Shown: piece by piece, positions 1-6,402 of the stretch | Layout of the letters: each line of letters opens with the position of its first letter | Position numbering within the stretch: the first letter of the stretch is position 1 | Source: an uncultured Eubacteriales bacterium | GTDB taxonomy: Bacteria > Bacillota > Clostridia > Oscillospirales > Oscillospiraceae | Assembly: GCA_900543085.1 (NCBI GenBank) | Contig: UQQF01000024.1 | Coordinates: forward strand, 1 to 29,586 | DNA length: 29,586 nucleotides | Direction of reading: 5' to 3' | Made by a program: the position numbers and the translations under genes | The notes under the pieces: generated by a model | Databases searched by the model: none | The model's input: only the letters and a program-made list of their open reading frames with translations | Told to the model about the DNA's origin: nothing

Positions 1-12
1 GCTTTTTTGCGC

Positions 13-18
13 TATACT
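13..18 (+). promoter_or_regulatory. Possible -10 box of the left XRE gene
   Basis: TATACT lies 23 bases before the ATG at 42. The matching -35 would fall before the window start, so it cannot be tested. A purine-rich GGTGGG lies five bases before the ATG. Confidence 0.3.
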
Positions 19-41
19 ATTGGCAAAGGCGGTGGGATATT

Positions 42-599
42 ATGACAGTCGGAGATAAGATAAAGAAAATCCGCACCTTTCGAGGTATGACACAAAAGGA
101 ATTGGGTCTTGCCGTCGGCTTTGAGGAAAAGGGAGCGGACAACCGTATCGCACAGTACGAAACGAATTACCGTGTCCCCAAGTGGGAGTTGCTGGACAAG
201 ATTGCGGAGGCGCTGCGGGTAGACCGCCAGAATTTCTACACCATCGCCCCCGGCTCCGCCGAGGACTTCATGCGGACATTCTTCTGGCTCGACGAGGACA
301 GCCCCGGCTCTATCCGCCTGTTCCAACTTGTCCGCAATCCGGGCAGGGCGGGTGCCGCTGATGATACCTCCGTACGGTACAATGACGGCGACGACTGGCC
401 CGCACATCCTCCCGTGGGTATGTACTTCCAGTACGGCCTTGTGGACGAGTTTATGCGGGAATGGCTTTTGCGTCAGCAGGAGTTACACGCCGGAGAGATC
501 ACCAGGGACGAATACTTTGAATGGAAATTGAATTGGCCGAGGACTTGCGACGATTGCGGGAAATGTGAACCGAGTATTCCGTGGCGCAAAAATGAATAA
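42..599 (+). CDS. XRE-family transcriptional regulator of element B
   Basis: A 185-aa protein with an N-terminal Cro/C1-type helix-turn-helix (about residues 4-60; RGMTQKELG and RIAQYETNYRVPK are the recognisable parts). A longer C-terminal region of unknown fold contains the stretch GEITRDEYFEWKLNWP. It is clearly paralogous to the regulator at 11734-12270, which has GEISKEDYDRWRYRYP at the same place, and both are the last gene before an element end. By analogy it probably controls integration or excision genes of element B that lie outside the window. The C-terminus contains a CxxC-x-x-C cluster (CDDCGKC), absent from the other copy, which may bind metal. The DNA it binds cannot be told from this window. 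Confidence 0.85.
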   Translation: MTVGDKIKKIRTFRGMTQKELGLAVGFEEKGADNRIAQYETNYRVPKWELLDKIAEALRVDRQNFYTIAPGSAEDFMRTFFWLDEDSPGSIRLFQLVRNPGRAGAADDTSVRYNDGDDWPAHPPVGMYFQYGLVDEFMREWLLRQQELHAGEITRDEYFEWKLNWPRTCDDCGKCEPSIPWRKNE

Positions 600-600
600 G

Positions 601-655
601 ACAAGCAAAAAACCGCCCTGCTGAATTTGTCGTTCAGCAGGGCGGTTTTGCTTGT
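601..655. terminator. Strong bidirectional terminator hairpin
   Basis: Arms CCGCCCTGCTGAA and TTCAGCAGGGCGG with a 7-base loop, extended outward by ACAAGCAAAA and TTTTGCTTGT with a small bulge. T-rich tracts flank it on either strand. It begins one base after the XRE stop codon, so it ends that transcript and would also block leftward read-through entering element B. Confidence 0.88.
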
Positions 656-698
656 CCTTTTGGGATTATTCTCTTGAGAGTACCGGGCGGACACAAAT

Positions 699-717
699 AG
701 TATCAATCCAGTATCAA
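699..717 (+). repeat. Paired direct repeats, likely integrase arm sites of element B
   Basis: AGTATCAA occurs at 699-706 and 710-717, an 11-bp period or about one helical turn. The pair sits at the same distance from the 776 core as the GTTGCCA pair at 12336-12353 sits from the 12412 core. Arm-type sites bound by the N-terminal domain of tyrosine integrases often show this kind of phasing. The assignment is by position, not by a known motif. Confidence 0.6.
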
Positions 718-775
718 GAGCAATATGGACGGGCAAAAAAGCCTGTATTCATGCGGGTTTGCGCCGTTTCGAGCG

Positions 776-788
776 TCATTCCCACTCG
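776..788. repeat. Core attachment site at the A/B element junction
   Basis: TCATTCCCACTCG, identical to the guaA 3' end at 12412-12424. Sequence right of it is the left end of element A and sequence left of it is the right end of element B. The guaA 3' end is a well-known target for tyrosine-integrase elements. Confidence 0.88.
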
Positions 789-861
789 CTCCCGCCAGAC
801 ATATTCTAAACGGATTTGCTTATGGGATTTAGCTCAAAGTGTTTGTATTGTTTTCATTATC

Positions 862-888
862 CAGATAGTTTGGGCTATCTGATTTTTT
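862..888 (+). terminator. Hairpin with T-tract at the left end of element A
   Basis: CAGATAG (862-868) and CTATCTG (875-881) enclose six bases and are followed by a six-T run on the plus strand. It would stop rightward transcription entering element A. The stem is only 7 bp, so strength is uncertain. Confidence 0.5.
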
Positions 889-906
889 GTTGCCATTGTG
901 TTGCCA
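889..906 (+). repeat. Paired GTTGCCA repeats, likely integrase arm sites (left end of A)
   Basis: GTTGCCA at 889-895 and 900-906, period 11 bp. The same heptamer pair with the same period occurs at the right end (12336-12342 and 12347-12353) in the same orientation. Shared sequence at both ends of one element is what arm-type integrase sites would look like. Confidence 0.65.
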
Positions 907-927
907 TCGTGTCGCTAGAACTACCTT

Positions 928-2418
928 CTATGAAAGCAGAAAATTGATTAGTGTCAATAAACCTTTTCGCGGCAACTCAACCAATGTGCTGGAGTCCAGT
1001 TGAAATTCTGCTGGTCTATGTACAACCCAATTTAACGGATCGACATTGTCTTCATAATTTCCAAATAGATTTGTAAAATACTGTCTCATTGTAGTATCAG
1101 TGATATAATTGGGAAGATTTCGCTTGTAGTTTTCAATTATTTTGCTTAATTTGCCTATATCCTTAATTTTTTCCCATATTAACTTATTCTGACCTTGAAT
1201 ATAATGCTTTTTTGAATAATATATAATAGATTGCTCTATTATCGAACGAACAAGAAATGTTGTTGCTATGGGATATGTCGCAACAAGTCTCCTATCAGAA
1301 AATAATTGTAATTCCCTGCATACCGCTGTCACACCATGAGTTTCTGCATCGTTTGGATTTAGACTGCTATAGTTTAGACCTTGGAAAAAGTAAGGCAAAT
1401 TTCTACTTCCCCCAAAGTTGCCTTTTCTTCCGTTAACACTACTTCCCGTGGTACCATCATCTTGTTGTCGATCACTTTCGCCGCCAACAGAAGTAGCGGC
1501 ACCTGAACCTGTAAAATTTGAGCCTGTATTAGTCGGATTATTGTCTGCCTTGTCAGCATCGCTTTGTCCGTCAGTGTCTACAGGCTTGCTTTGTTCACCT
1601 GCCGAATTATCATCCATACTCTTCCCATGAGTATATTCTTGAATCCAAGGTATGAGTTTATCTTCTATCACTCTGGCCTTATTAAAGAGACGTGTAACCG
1701 CAGCATCAGCTGCCTCGGCTTCACTCACTATCCACTTTGATGCGTCAATTATTAGTTGCATCCTTGCAGATGTAAAAGAAGATTCATTAGCAATGTCCAA
1801 GCCGATTTCTTTCTTTACTTCACGGTTATTAAAAATACGTTGTATAGTTGTAAAAGGTAAAATTGTTGTAATATCAAAACCATCAAAATACTTTTTAACA
1901 TAGAAATCAATCAAATATGATAAGTTCTTTTCATGGCTTTGACGAACTTTGAAAACCTCTTTTTCTCTCGGCGTCCACTGCTTTGTTCCCCTACCTTTAT
2001 CCTCTCCAGAATGCAATCTCTCCATGATAAAAAAGGCTTCTTCTTCGTTAGTGATATAGCAATTTATTACATCAGGAATTTCACCTTGTTGCCTAATCTT
2101 CTTTGCTTTTTCAATAGTGGCCCTATCCAAAAAGCCAAAGTGTTCGGGAGCAAGGAGTAACTTAATAGCTGCAACTCTCCTATTTCCTTCATAAACTACA
2201 TATTTATGAATGGTCTCGGAGTAAACGACCACAATCTGCTGATTCCCTAGCAATCCATTTCTTTGCACATCTTCAGCTAAATTAAGCATATACTGAATGC
2301 CAACCGCATCAAAAAGTTTTTTTAATGTGTCTTCTTCACTACTTCCAATCGCATGGCGAGGGTTTTCGTAGTAATTAACCAATTCGCTTATTTTTAACGC
2401 TTGAATTGCTCCAGCCAT
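928..2418 (-). CDS. ParB-like protein with unassigned C-terminal domain
   Basis: A 496-aa protein. The N-terminal part (about residues 45-95) has the ParB/sulfiredoxin-fold signature: an inner VVVYSETIHKYVVYEGNRRVAAIKLL segment in which EGNRR (77-81) stands for the ParB GERR box. A helical middle follows, then a Ser/Gly/Asp/Asn-rich linker (about 265-340), then a C-terminal region of about 150 residues containing LNWVVHRP near its end. That last motif recalls HEPN-like domains, but I cannot confirm it. The RBS GAGG overlaps the stop of the adenine methyltransferase gene 10 bp upstream, so the two are translationally linked. This is not a chromosome-segregation ParB: there is no ParA and the length and linker differ. 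Proteins with this fold near methyltransferases can be nucleases or DNA-binding accessory factors. Function here is unknown. The gene is markedly AT-rich. Confidence 0.72.
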   Translation of the reverse strand: MAGAIQALKISELVNYYENPRHAIGSSEEDTLKKLFDAVGIQYMLNLAEDVQRNGLLGNQQIVVVYSETIHKYVVYEGNRRVAAIKLLLAPEHFGFLDRATIEKAKKIRQQGEIPDVINCYITNEEEAFFIMERLHSGEDKGRGTKQWTPREKEVFKVRQSHEKNLSYLIDFYVKKYFDGFDITTILPFTTIQRIFNNREVKKEIGLDIANESSFTSARMQLIIDASKWIVSEAEAADAAVTRLFNKARVIEDKLIPWIQEYTHGKSMDDNSAGEQSKPVDTDGQSDADKADNNPTNTGSNFTGSGAATSVGGESDRQQDDGTTGSSVNGRKGNFGGSRNLPYFFQGLNYSSLNPNDAETHGVTAVCRELQLFSDRRLVATYPIATTFLVRSIIEQSIIYYSKKHYIQGQNKLIWEKIKDIGKLSKIIENYKRNLPNYITDTTMRQYFTNLFGNYEDNVDPLNWVVHRPAEFQLDSSTLVELPRKGLLTLINFLLS

Positions 2419-2428
2419 TTGTTTTTCC

Positions 2429-3289
2429 TCACTCTGCCAGTATATTTATAAGACTGCCTTCATTTGTTGGCCTTTGTAGATTCTTTGAAAAAAACATCAC
2501 TTCGCTACTAGACCGTTTTCTTTGCAATGTATATTGTAATTTGAATTCAATACTCGGCACTTTTGTGTACATTGCCTTAATTGCATTTACGTTGTCGTAT
2601 GTAACAATCCATTTTCTGTGTTTCAATCGTTGTAATATTGTATTTGCCAAATTTGCGTGATCACCATGAGAGTAGAAATTGGTGTATAAACCGGGTCCTT
2701 TTCCGTAATAAGGCGGATCAAAAAAAACAAAGCTTTTCCTTTTTTTAAGAATTATATCTTCAATAAAATCAAGAGCTTCCATATTATAAATCATAATATG
2801 ATCCTTGTACTCTGCGATTTTTTGTATCTGTGATATAAGGCGCACCTTATTAAATCTACAATCAATAGGATAATCACCTTGTTGACTTAATCCTCCTATT
2901 GGCCCTGCCTTATCAATAATTCCAGACCTATTTGTACGGTTGAGGAAAAAAGTGGAAAATCCGATTTCTAAGGAGCTATGAGTATCCAACTCATTTCTAA
3001 CTGCTTTTTGCTTGTGCCATTCATCCATAGTAATTTGTGTATCTAGAATTAGTTGCACAAACTCATCTGTCTCATGCAAAATACTATTCCAAAAGCAGAA
3101 GATAGTGTAATCATAGTCATTGATAATAACATCCTTGACTATGCCTTCAAATAGCAATTCAAGAGCAATCGCAGCTCCGCCGCAAAATGGCTCAATATAA
3201 GTAGTACATTTATTTTCTTTTACTAATTCGGACACATATTTATACAGCTTATATTTACCACCTGGATAGCGTAGCGGAGACGGATTCAT
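2429..3289 (-). CDS. D12-class N6-adenine DNA methyltransferase (Dam family)
   Basis: A 286-aa protein that should transfer a methyl group from S-adenosylmethionine to adenine N6 in a short DNA site. Visible motifs in alpha-class order: motif X RYPGGK (7-12), motif I YIEPFCGGAA (31-40), the family block FFLNRTNRSGI (114-124) and motif IV catalytic DPPY (191-194). The length fits the Dam/DpnM group. The RBS GAGGTG stands five bases before the ATG. It is fourth in the cargo operon after the methyltransferase, restriction enzyme and vsr genes, and runs almost directly into the ParB-like gene. The recognition sequence cannot be read from the protein. No cognate adenine-type restriction enzyme is recognisable, so it is either an orphan protector methylase or a partner of the ParB-like protein. 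Confidence 0.93.
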   Translation of the reverse strand: MNPSPLRYPGGKYKLYKYVSELVKENKCTTYIEPFCGGAAIALELLFEGIVKDVIINDYDYTIFCFWNSILHETDEFVQLILDTQITMDEWHKQKAVRNELDTHSSLEIGFSTFFLNRTNRSGIIDKAGPIGGLSQQGDYPIDCRFNKVRLISQIQKIAEYKDHIMIYNMEALDFIEDIILKKRKSFVFFDPPYYGKGPGLYTNFYSHGDHANLANTILQRLKHRKWIVTYDNVNAIKAMYTKVPSIEFKLQYTLQRKRSSSEVMFFSKNLQRPTNEGSLINILAE

Positions 3290-3322
3290 TAGAACACCTC
3301 TTTTATATTCTAACAGGGCCTC

Positions 3323-3748
3323 TTATTTTGAACTATTGATAAAACTAACGAGTAGATGCATACAATTATCAAAGTCCTGCTTAATTTCACATTCCCAAAG
3401 AACAACGACTTTCCACCCAAGAGCCTTTAGCTCTTGAATATGCTCCTGATCCCGTTGCTTTGTTCGCTCTATTTTAGGGCCCCAATATGTTTTGTTTGAC
3501 TGACTCGTATGGGCGTACCGGCTTCCACAGTCATGCCCGTGCCAATAACACCCATGAATGAAAATAGCTATTTTCTTCTTGGTAAAGACAATATCGGGTT
3601 TGCCCGGCAATGCCTTGTAATTAACCCGGTACCGGTATCCCATCGCAAAGAGGCGGCGGCGTACCATCATCTCAATGCTGGTATCCTTGCTCTTAATGTG
3701 GGACATAATTTTACTTCTCCGGTCAGAAGAAATCGTATCGGCCATCAT
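3323..3748 (-). CDS. vsr: Very short patch repair endonuclease (Vsr)
   Basis: A 141-aa endonuclease expected to nick 5' of the T in T:G mismatches that arise when 5-methylcytosine deaminates inside the methylated site. The opening TISSDRRSKIMSHIKSKDTS block is diagnostic. Counted from the second Met, E25, D51, H64 and H69 fall at the same numbers as the catalytic residues of E. coli Vsr; FIHGCYWHGHDC includes the structural zinc ligands. The start ATG overlaps the stop of the restriction gene as ATGA, which implies coupled translation. Because it sits with a C5-cytosine methyltransferase, its job is to repair the mutational cost of that methylation. Its sequence preference should match that methyltransferase. 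Confidence 0.95.
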   Translation of the reverse strand: MMADTISSDRRSKIMSHIKSKDTSIEMMVRRRLFAMGYRYRVNYKALPGKPDIVFTKKKIAIFIHGCYWHGHDCGSRYAHTSQSNKTYWGPKIERTKQRDQEHIQELKALGWKVVVLWECEIKQDFDNCMHLLVSFINSSK

Positions 3749-4620
3749 ACAGCTAAATCCAGCGGGAGATCGGAAATATCTTTCAGCCGTTTTCCTTGGA
3801 CCAGTGTTTCCAAAGTTTCAGCTGCATCTTCGGACCCTACCTCTTTTACAGCACGAATCAGCTCATAAAGGGCAAAGTGATAAACACAGTCAATATCACC
3901 CGTTCCCAAGGCGAGAGAAGCAAGCCGGTTTGGCATCGGCTCCGCTGTCACTACAACGATGTGGGGCAGATGTCCCTTCCTGTTACGAATTAAATTCAGA
4001 GCCTCGGTCCGGCTATTTTGCGCCCGGTCGCTCCTCATGGTGTACTTTGCAGATACGCTGGCATGGAGCAACGGTTTTCCTCCGTTCGCTTTGCGAATAT
4101 CCGCCATTTTGCTAACATCGTCATCAACGATGCACTGGGCAGCGTTAATTTCGCGATCCTCGTACAGGTCACGGTAAATGACCACATCCGGCGCGACTAA
4201 GTAATCGTTCCCCAATGCAGCGGCCAGCTGAGCGTTCTGAGCGGTAAGCTCATTCAGGTATGCCAGATGCTCATACTGGGCAAAATCGCTGGTTTTCAGC
4301 TTGTTGTTATTACCAAGTTGAAGGATTGTCCATCGTCCAGGGCGAAGGTTTTGAAGATTCGGAAAGGTTTCCCGTAAGAAATCCATAGTCAAAGTTTCAA
4401 ATTGCTTGCCGAGCGTCTGACCGGAAATCTTATCAACCGTTGAAACCGCATGATGTTGCTCATCTACCAGAATATCAACAATCCTGCGGGCTATTGCCTT
4501 GGAACCGCGGCTACTGGTATCCGCATTGGACGCAACACCGGCCGAAGTCAAAGTCAACGTATTCGTTTCAAATAACTGCTTGTGAAAGTGGAACCTCGCG
4601 TTTGCAATCAGCGCATCCAT
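3745..4620 (-). CDS. NgoMIV-family type II restriction endonuclease
   Basis: A 291-aa enzyme. It resembles NgoMIV, which cuts GCCGGC as a tetramer. With the ATG at 4620 as residue 1, E75 (GKQFE), D145 (APDVVIYR), S190 and K192 (SVSAK) and E206 (RTEALN) line up with constant offset +5 to the NgoMIV active-site residues as I remember them (E70, D140, S185, K187, E201). The block RSDRAQNSRTEALNLIRNRK and GTGDIDCVYHFALYEL are also family-typical. A TTG two codons upstream (4626) is possible, but the ATG is better spaced from AAGGAG. It overlaps the upstream methyltransferase gene by 53 bases and vsr by four. The catalytic set is intact, so it is probably active; GCCGGC as the target is inference from family. 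Confidence 0.9.
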   Translation of the reverse strand: MDALIANARFHFHKQLFETNTLTLTSAGVASNADTSSRGSKAIARRIVDILVDEQHHAVSTVDKISGQTLGKQFETLTMDFLRETFPNLQNLRPGRWTILQLGNNNKLKTSDFAQYEHLAYLNELTAQNAQLAAALGNDYLVAPDVVIYRDLYEDREINAAQCIVDDDVSKMADIRKANGGKPLLHASVSAKYTMRSDRAQNSRTEALNLIRNRKGHLPHIVVVTAEPMPNRLASLALGTGDIDCVYHFALYELIRAVKEVGSEDAAETLETLVQGKRLKDISDLPLDLAV

Positions 4621-5554
4621 ACTCAAGACACTCCTTAATTTTTTCTCCTACTGCCTGGGCAACCGGGGGCGGAAAAGCGTTACCAATCATGCGGCAAGCC
4701 ACGGTCTTTCGTTTGCCAAAGGTCCATGTGTCTGGAAATCCTTGAATCCTGGCCATCATCCGGCTCGTCAATCGGGGCATTCCTTCGAATCCAGCAGACG
4801 GTGCTTCGTTGGCAATTCCACGCCCATCAACTCCGAGTTCGGCCCATGCGTTTCTAGCCCGTGTGGGGCCGAGATCGGGTCCGCCATGCTTTTTTGAGCC
4901 GCCAACTAAGGTGGGGGCAATCCGATTGGCATGAGCCGCCCATTCCTTGGCTTTTTCCCATCCATTCTCAGCCATTAAGTCGTACAGCACTTTCCCGACA
5001 GTAGGCGCACTATCCGGCTTTTCTTCGGGATAAGCAAACGCGCCGAGCTGATCTTTCCGTACTCCAACAATCACAACTCTTGGTCGCAACTGCGGAACTC
5101 CAAAATTGGATGCGTTGAGCAATTTAATGTGAGTGACATAGCCGAGTTTCTTGATTTCGGAGAAGATATGCTCCCTGTATTCATCAAATCCAGGGTCCAA
5201 GAACCCACGTACATTTTCCAACATGACTGCTCTTGGTTTAATTTCCTCAATAAGCCGGATCGCCTCCGGAAACAAGTCGCGTTCATCATCTTTTCCGAGT
5301 TGTTTGCCCGCAACAGAAAAGGGTGGGCAAGGAACACCGCCAGCAAGCAAGTCTACGCCCCTATATGGATGCCCATCAAAATCGTGGACATCGGCACAAA
5401 TGACATTCCATTCCGGACGGTTTTCTTTCAAAACCTTGCAATAGTCAGCTTCATATTCCACAAGGGCGACGTGGGCAAAGCCCGCCATAGCAAGGCCCAA
5501 AGCCTGTCCACCCGCTCCTGCACAAATCTCAACGCAAGTCAATGGTTGCTGCAT
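4568..5554 (-). CDS. C5-cytosine DNA methyltransferase of the NgoMIV-like R-M system
   Basis: A 328-aa Dcm-type enzyme that methylates cytosine C5 and protects host DNA from the downstream restriction enzyme. Motif I ICAGAGGQALGL (10-21), motif IV with catalytic Cys76 in GGVPCPPFS, motif VI MLENVRGF (111-118), motif VIII QLRPRVVIVG and motif X GNAFPPPVAQAVG are all present. I start it at 5554 because AGGAGAG lies eight bases before that ATG. An in-frame ATG at 5617 lies inside the controller gene with no good RBS and would add 21 non-conserved residues. A methyltransferase made before the restriction enzyme suits safe establishment in a new host. Confidence 0.94.
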   Translation of the reverse strand: MQQPLTCVEICAGAGGQALGLAMAGFAHVALVEYEADYCKVLKENRPEWNVICADVHDFDGHPYRGVDLLAGGVPCPPFSVAGKQLGKDDERDLFPEAIRLIEEIKPRAVMLENVRGFLDPGFDEYREHIFSEIKKLGYVTHIKLLNASNFGVPQLRPRVVIVGVRKDQLGAFAYPEEKPDSAPTVGKVLYDLMAENGWEKAKEWAAHANRIAPTLVGGSKKHGGPDLGPTRARNAWAELGVDGRGIANEAPSAGFEGMPRLTSRMMARIQGFPDTWTFGKRKTVACRMIGNAFPPPVAQAVGEKIKECLEYGCADCKREVPLSQAVI

Positions 5555-5600
5555 AAAGTGATCTCTCCTGGTAATTCCGTAAAACGGGGAAACTTTGGTG

Positions 5601-5816
5601 TTATTCGTGTTCGTCATTGTCAGTAAACTCCATGATTTCGCCTATATCACAAGATAAGGTGTGGCAGATTTTATGCAGGCTTTCCATTGAAACAAACTCG
5701 TTCCGTCCCATTTTGGCCAAAACATTAAAGCTGATACCAGCCGCATCTTTTAGGTCAGTACGATTCATTTTCTTATCTATCAGCATTTTCCATAACTTAT
5801 CATAGCTAACCGGCAT
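5601..5816 (-). CDS. Small XRE controller of the R-M operon
   Basis: A 71-aa Cro/C1-type helix-turn-helix protein starting MPVSYDKLWKMLID, of the YozG-like/HTH_26 type. The helix-turn-helix spans LKDAAGISFNVLAKMGRNE. The ATG at 5816 has GGAG eight bases upstream; longer in-frame extensions to 5957 would cross the promoter and a terminator. It is the first gene of the cargo operon and lies 46 bp upstream of the methyltransferase start. In type II systems a controller in this position commonly times methyltransferase and restriction-enzyme expression; that role here is inference. A short palindrome between promoter and start codon (5829-5842) could be its own operator. Confidence 0.86.
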   Translation of the reverse strand: MPVSYDKLWKMLIDKKMNRTDLKDAAGISFNVLAKMGRNEFVSMESLHKICHTLSCDIGEIMEFTDNDEHE

Positions 5817-5828
5817 AACGAAATCTCC

Positions 5829-5842
5829 ATTCGTTGTCGAAT
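5829..5842. promoter_or_regulatory. Candidate operator of the R-M controller
   Basis: ATTCG-TTGT-CGAAT, two perfect 5-bp arms around four bases, between the -10 box and the controller ATG. The position suits negative autoregulation. It is short, so chance cannot be excluded. Confidence 0.35.
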
Positions 5843-5850
5843 TCTTTTTT

Positions 5851-5879
5851 ATTATAGCACAACAGGCACGAATATTCAA
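5851..5879 (-). promoter_or_regulatory. Promoter of the restriction-modification operon
   Basis: On the minus strand TTGAAT, 17 bases, TATAAT: a near-consensus sigma-A promoter 34 bases before the controller ATG. It lies just after the terminator of the backbone operon, so the cargo is transcribed independently of the mobilization genes. Confidence 0.85.
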
Positions 5880-5904
5880 GATAATCTCATAAAAACATGA
5901 GCAA

Positions 5905-5954
5905 CAAAACAAAAACGCCGCCCGCAGAGAGTCATTCTCCCCACGGGCGGCGTT
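5905..5954 (-). terminator. Terminator closing the mobilization operon
   Basis: An 11-bp perfect stem AACGCCGCCCG / CGGGCGGCGTT (5914-5924 and 5944-5954) followed on the minus strand by a T-rich tract. It begins right after the stop of the 99-aa gene and separates backbone from cargo. Confidence 0.88.
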
Positions 5955-5957
5955 CAA

Positions 5958-6257
5958 TTACTTCTTTCCTTGCTGCAAGTTCTGGATATTCTTCTTTGCC
6001 AGCTCGCTGGCCGCCTTCCGGCGCTCTGCGCTGTATGGGGCGTTCAGCTTAAAACTGAACCGCCCTTTCCTGATCTCGAATGTGAGGCAACCGTTCTCAT
6101 CATCATCCACCAACCGGCACTCGGCCGGGTACTTTCCCGCATACTCACTCAAACGGTTTTTGAGGGAAGTGTTGTAGGTACACACCTCAATGATGGGGCT
6201 TGCCTCGTCAAAAAAGATGCTGGTTGTCTTTTGCTTCTTGGAAAGACCTGTTCTCAT
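5958..6257 (-). CDS. Conserved IME-associated hypothetical protein
   Basis: A 99-aa protein starting MRTGLSKKQKTTSIFFDEAS with GGAGG four bases before the ATG. I recognise it as a type found beside MobV relaxases in Clostridia mobile elements, but no function is established that I know of. It has no membrane segment or signal peptide. The acidic middle (VDDDENGCLTFEIRKGRFSF) looks beta-rich, and the Lys/Arg/Gln-rich tail looks helical. It lies last in the backbone operon, 145 bp after the relaxase, and ends at a strong terminator. A role in mobilization or in regulation of the element is plausible from location only. Confidence 0.75.
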   Translation of the reverse strand: MRTGLSKKQKTTSIFFDEASPIIEVCTYNTSLKNRLSEYAGKYPAECRLVDDDENGCLTFEIRKGRFSFKLNAPYSAERRKAASELAKKNIQNLQQGKK

Positions 6258-6310
6258 ATAACCTCCGTATTTTCATAAATTTTTTCCGGCTCTACACCGG
6301 CAAAAGTAGG

Positions 6311-6379
6311 CGGATTTTCGGATAGAAAGCATCCAAACAATACATGATTCAGTTCAGATGCCTCTATCCGCAAAAATCC
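6311..6379. repeat. Imperfect inverted repeat between relaxase and 99-aa gene
   Basis: The left arm (6311-6333) and right arm (6357-6379) share GGATTTT, CGGATAG and GCATC in inverted order, with one or two unpaired bases. The loop is about 23 bases. There is no T-run on the minus strand, so it is not a standard terminator. It may be an mRNA stability hairpin or a protein-binding site. Confidence 0.45.
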
Positions 6380-6402
6380 TATTTTCTCAGCTCTACACGG
6401 GA

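Larger units (their letters stand above)
1..788. mobile_element. Right end of a second guaA-integrated element (B), partial
   Basis: This segment mirrors the right end of element A: an XRE regulator on the plus strand, a strong hairpin, two direct repeats 11 bp apart, and the 13-bp guaA core. The inner edges of the repeat pairs lie at the same distance from the core in both elements (717 to 776 and 12353 to 12412, both 59 bp). I infer that a different but related element sits immediately left of element A. Its integrase and cargo lie outside the window. An alternative is a solitary remnant end left by a deletion. Confidence 0.72.

Noticed and set aside
928..2418. Chromosome or plasmid partition ParB
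   Set aside because: No ParA neighbour, no parS-like site seen, and the domain layout differs from partition ParB proteins.
5555..5617. Longer start for the cytosine methyltransferase
   Set aside because: No RBS, and the added residues precede the family's usual N-terminus; AGGAGAG sits eight bases before the ATG at 5554.
5817..5957. N-terminal extension of the R-M controller
   Set aside because: It would cover a near-consensus promoter and part of a terminator; the ATG at 5816 has a proper RBS.
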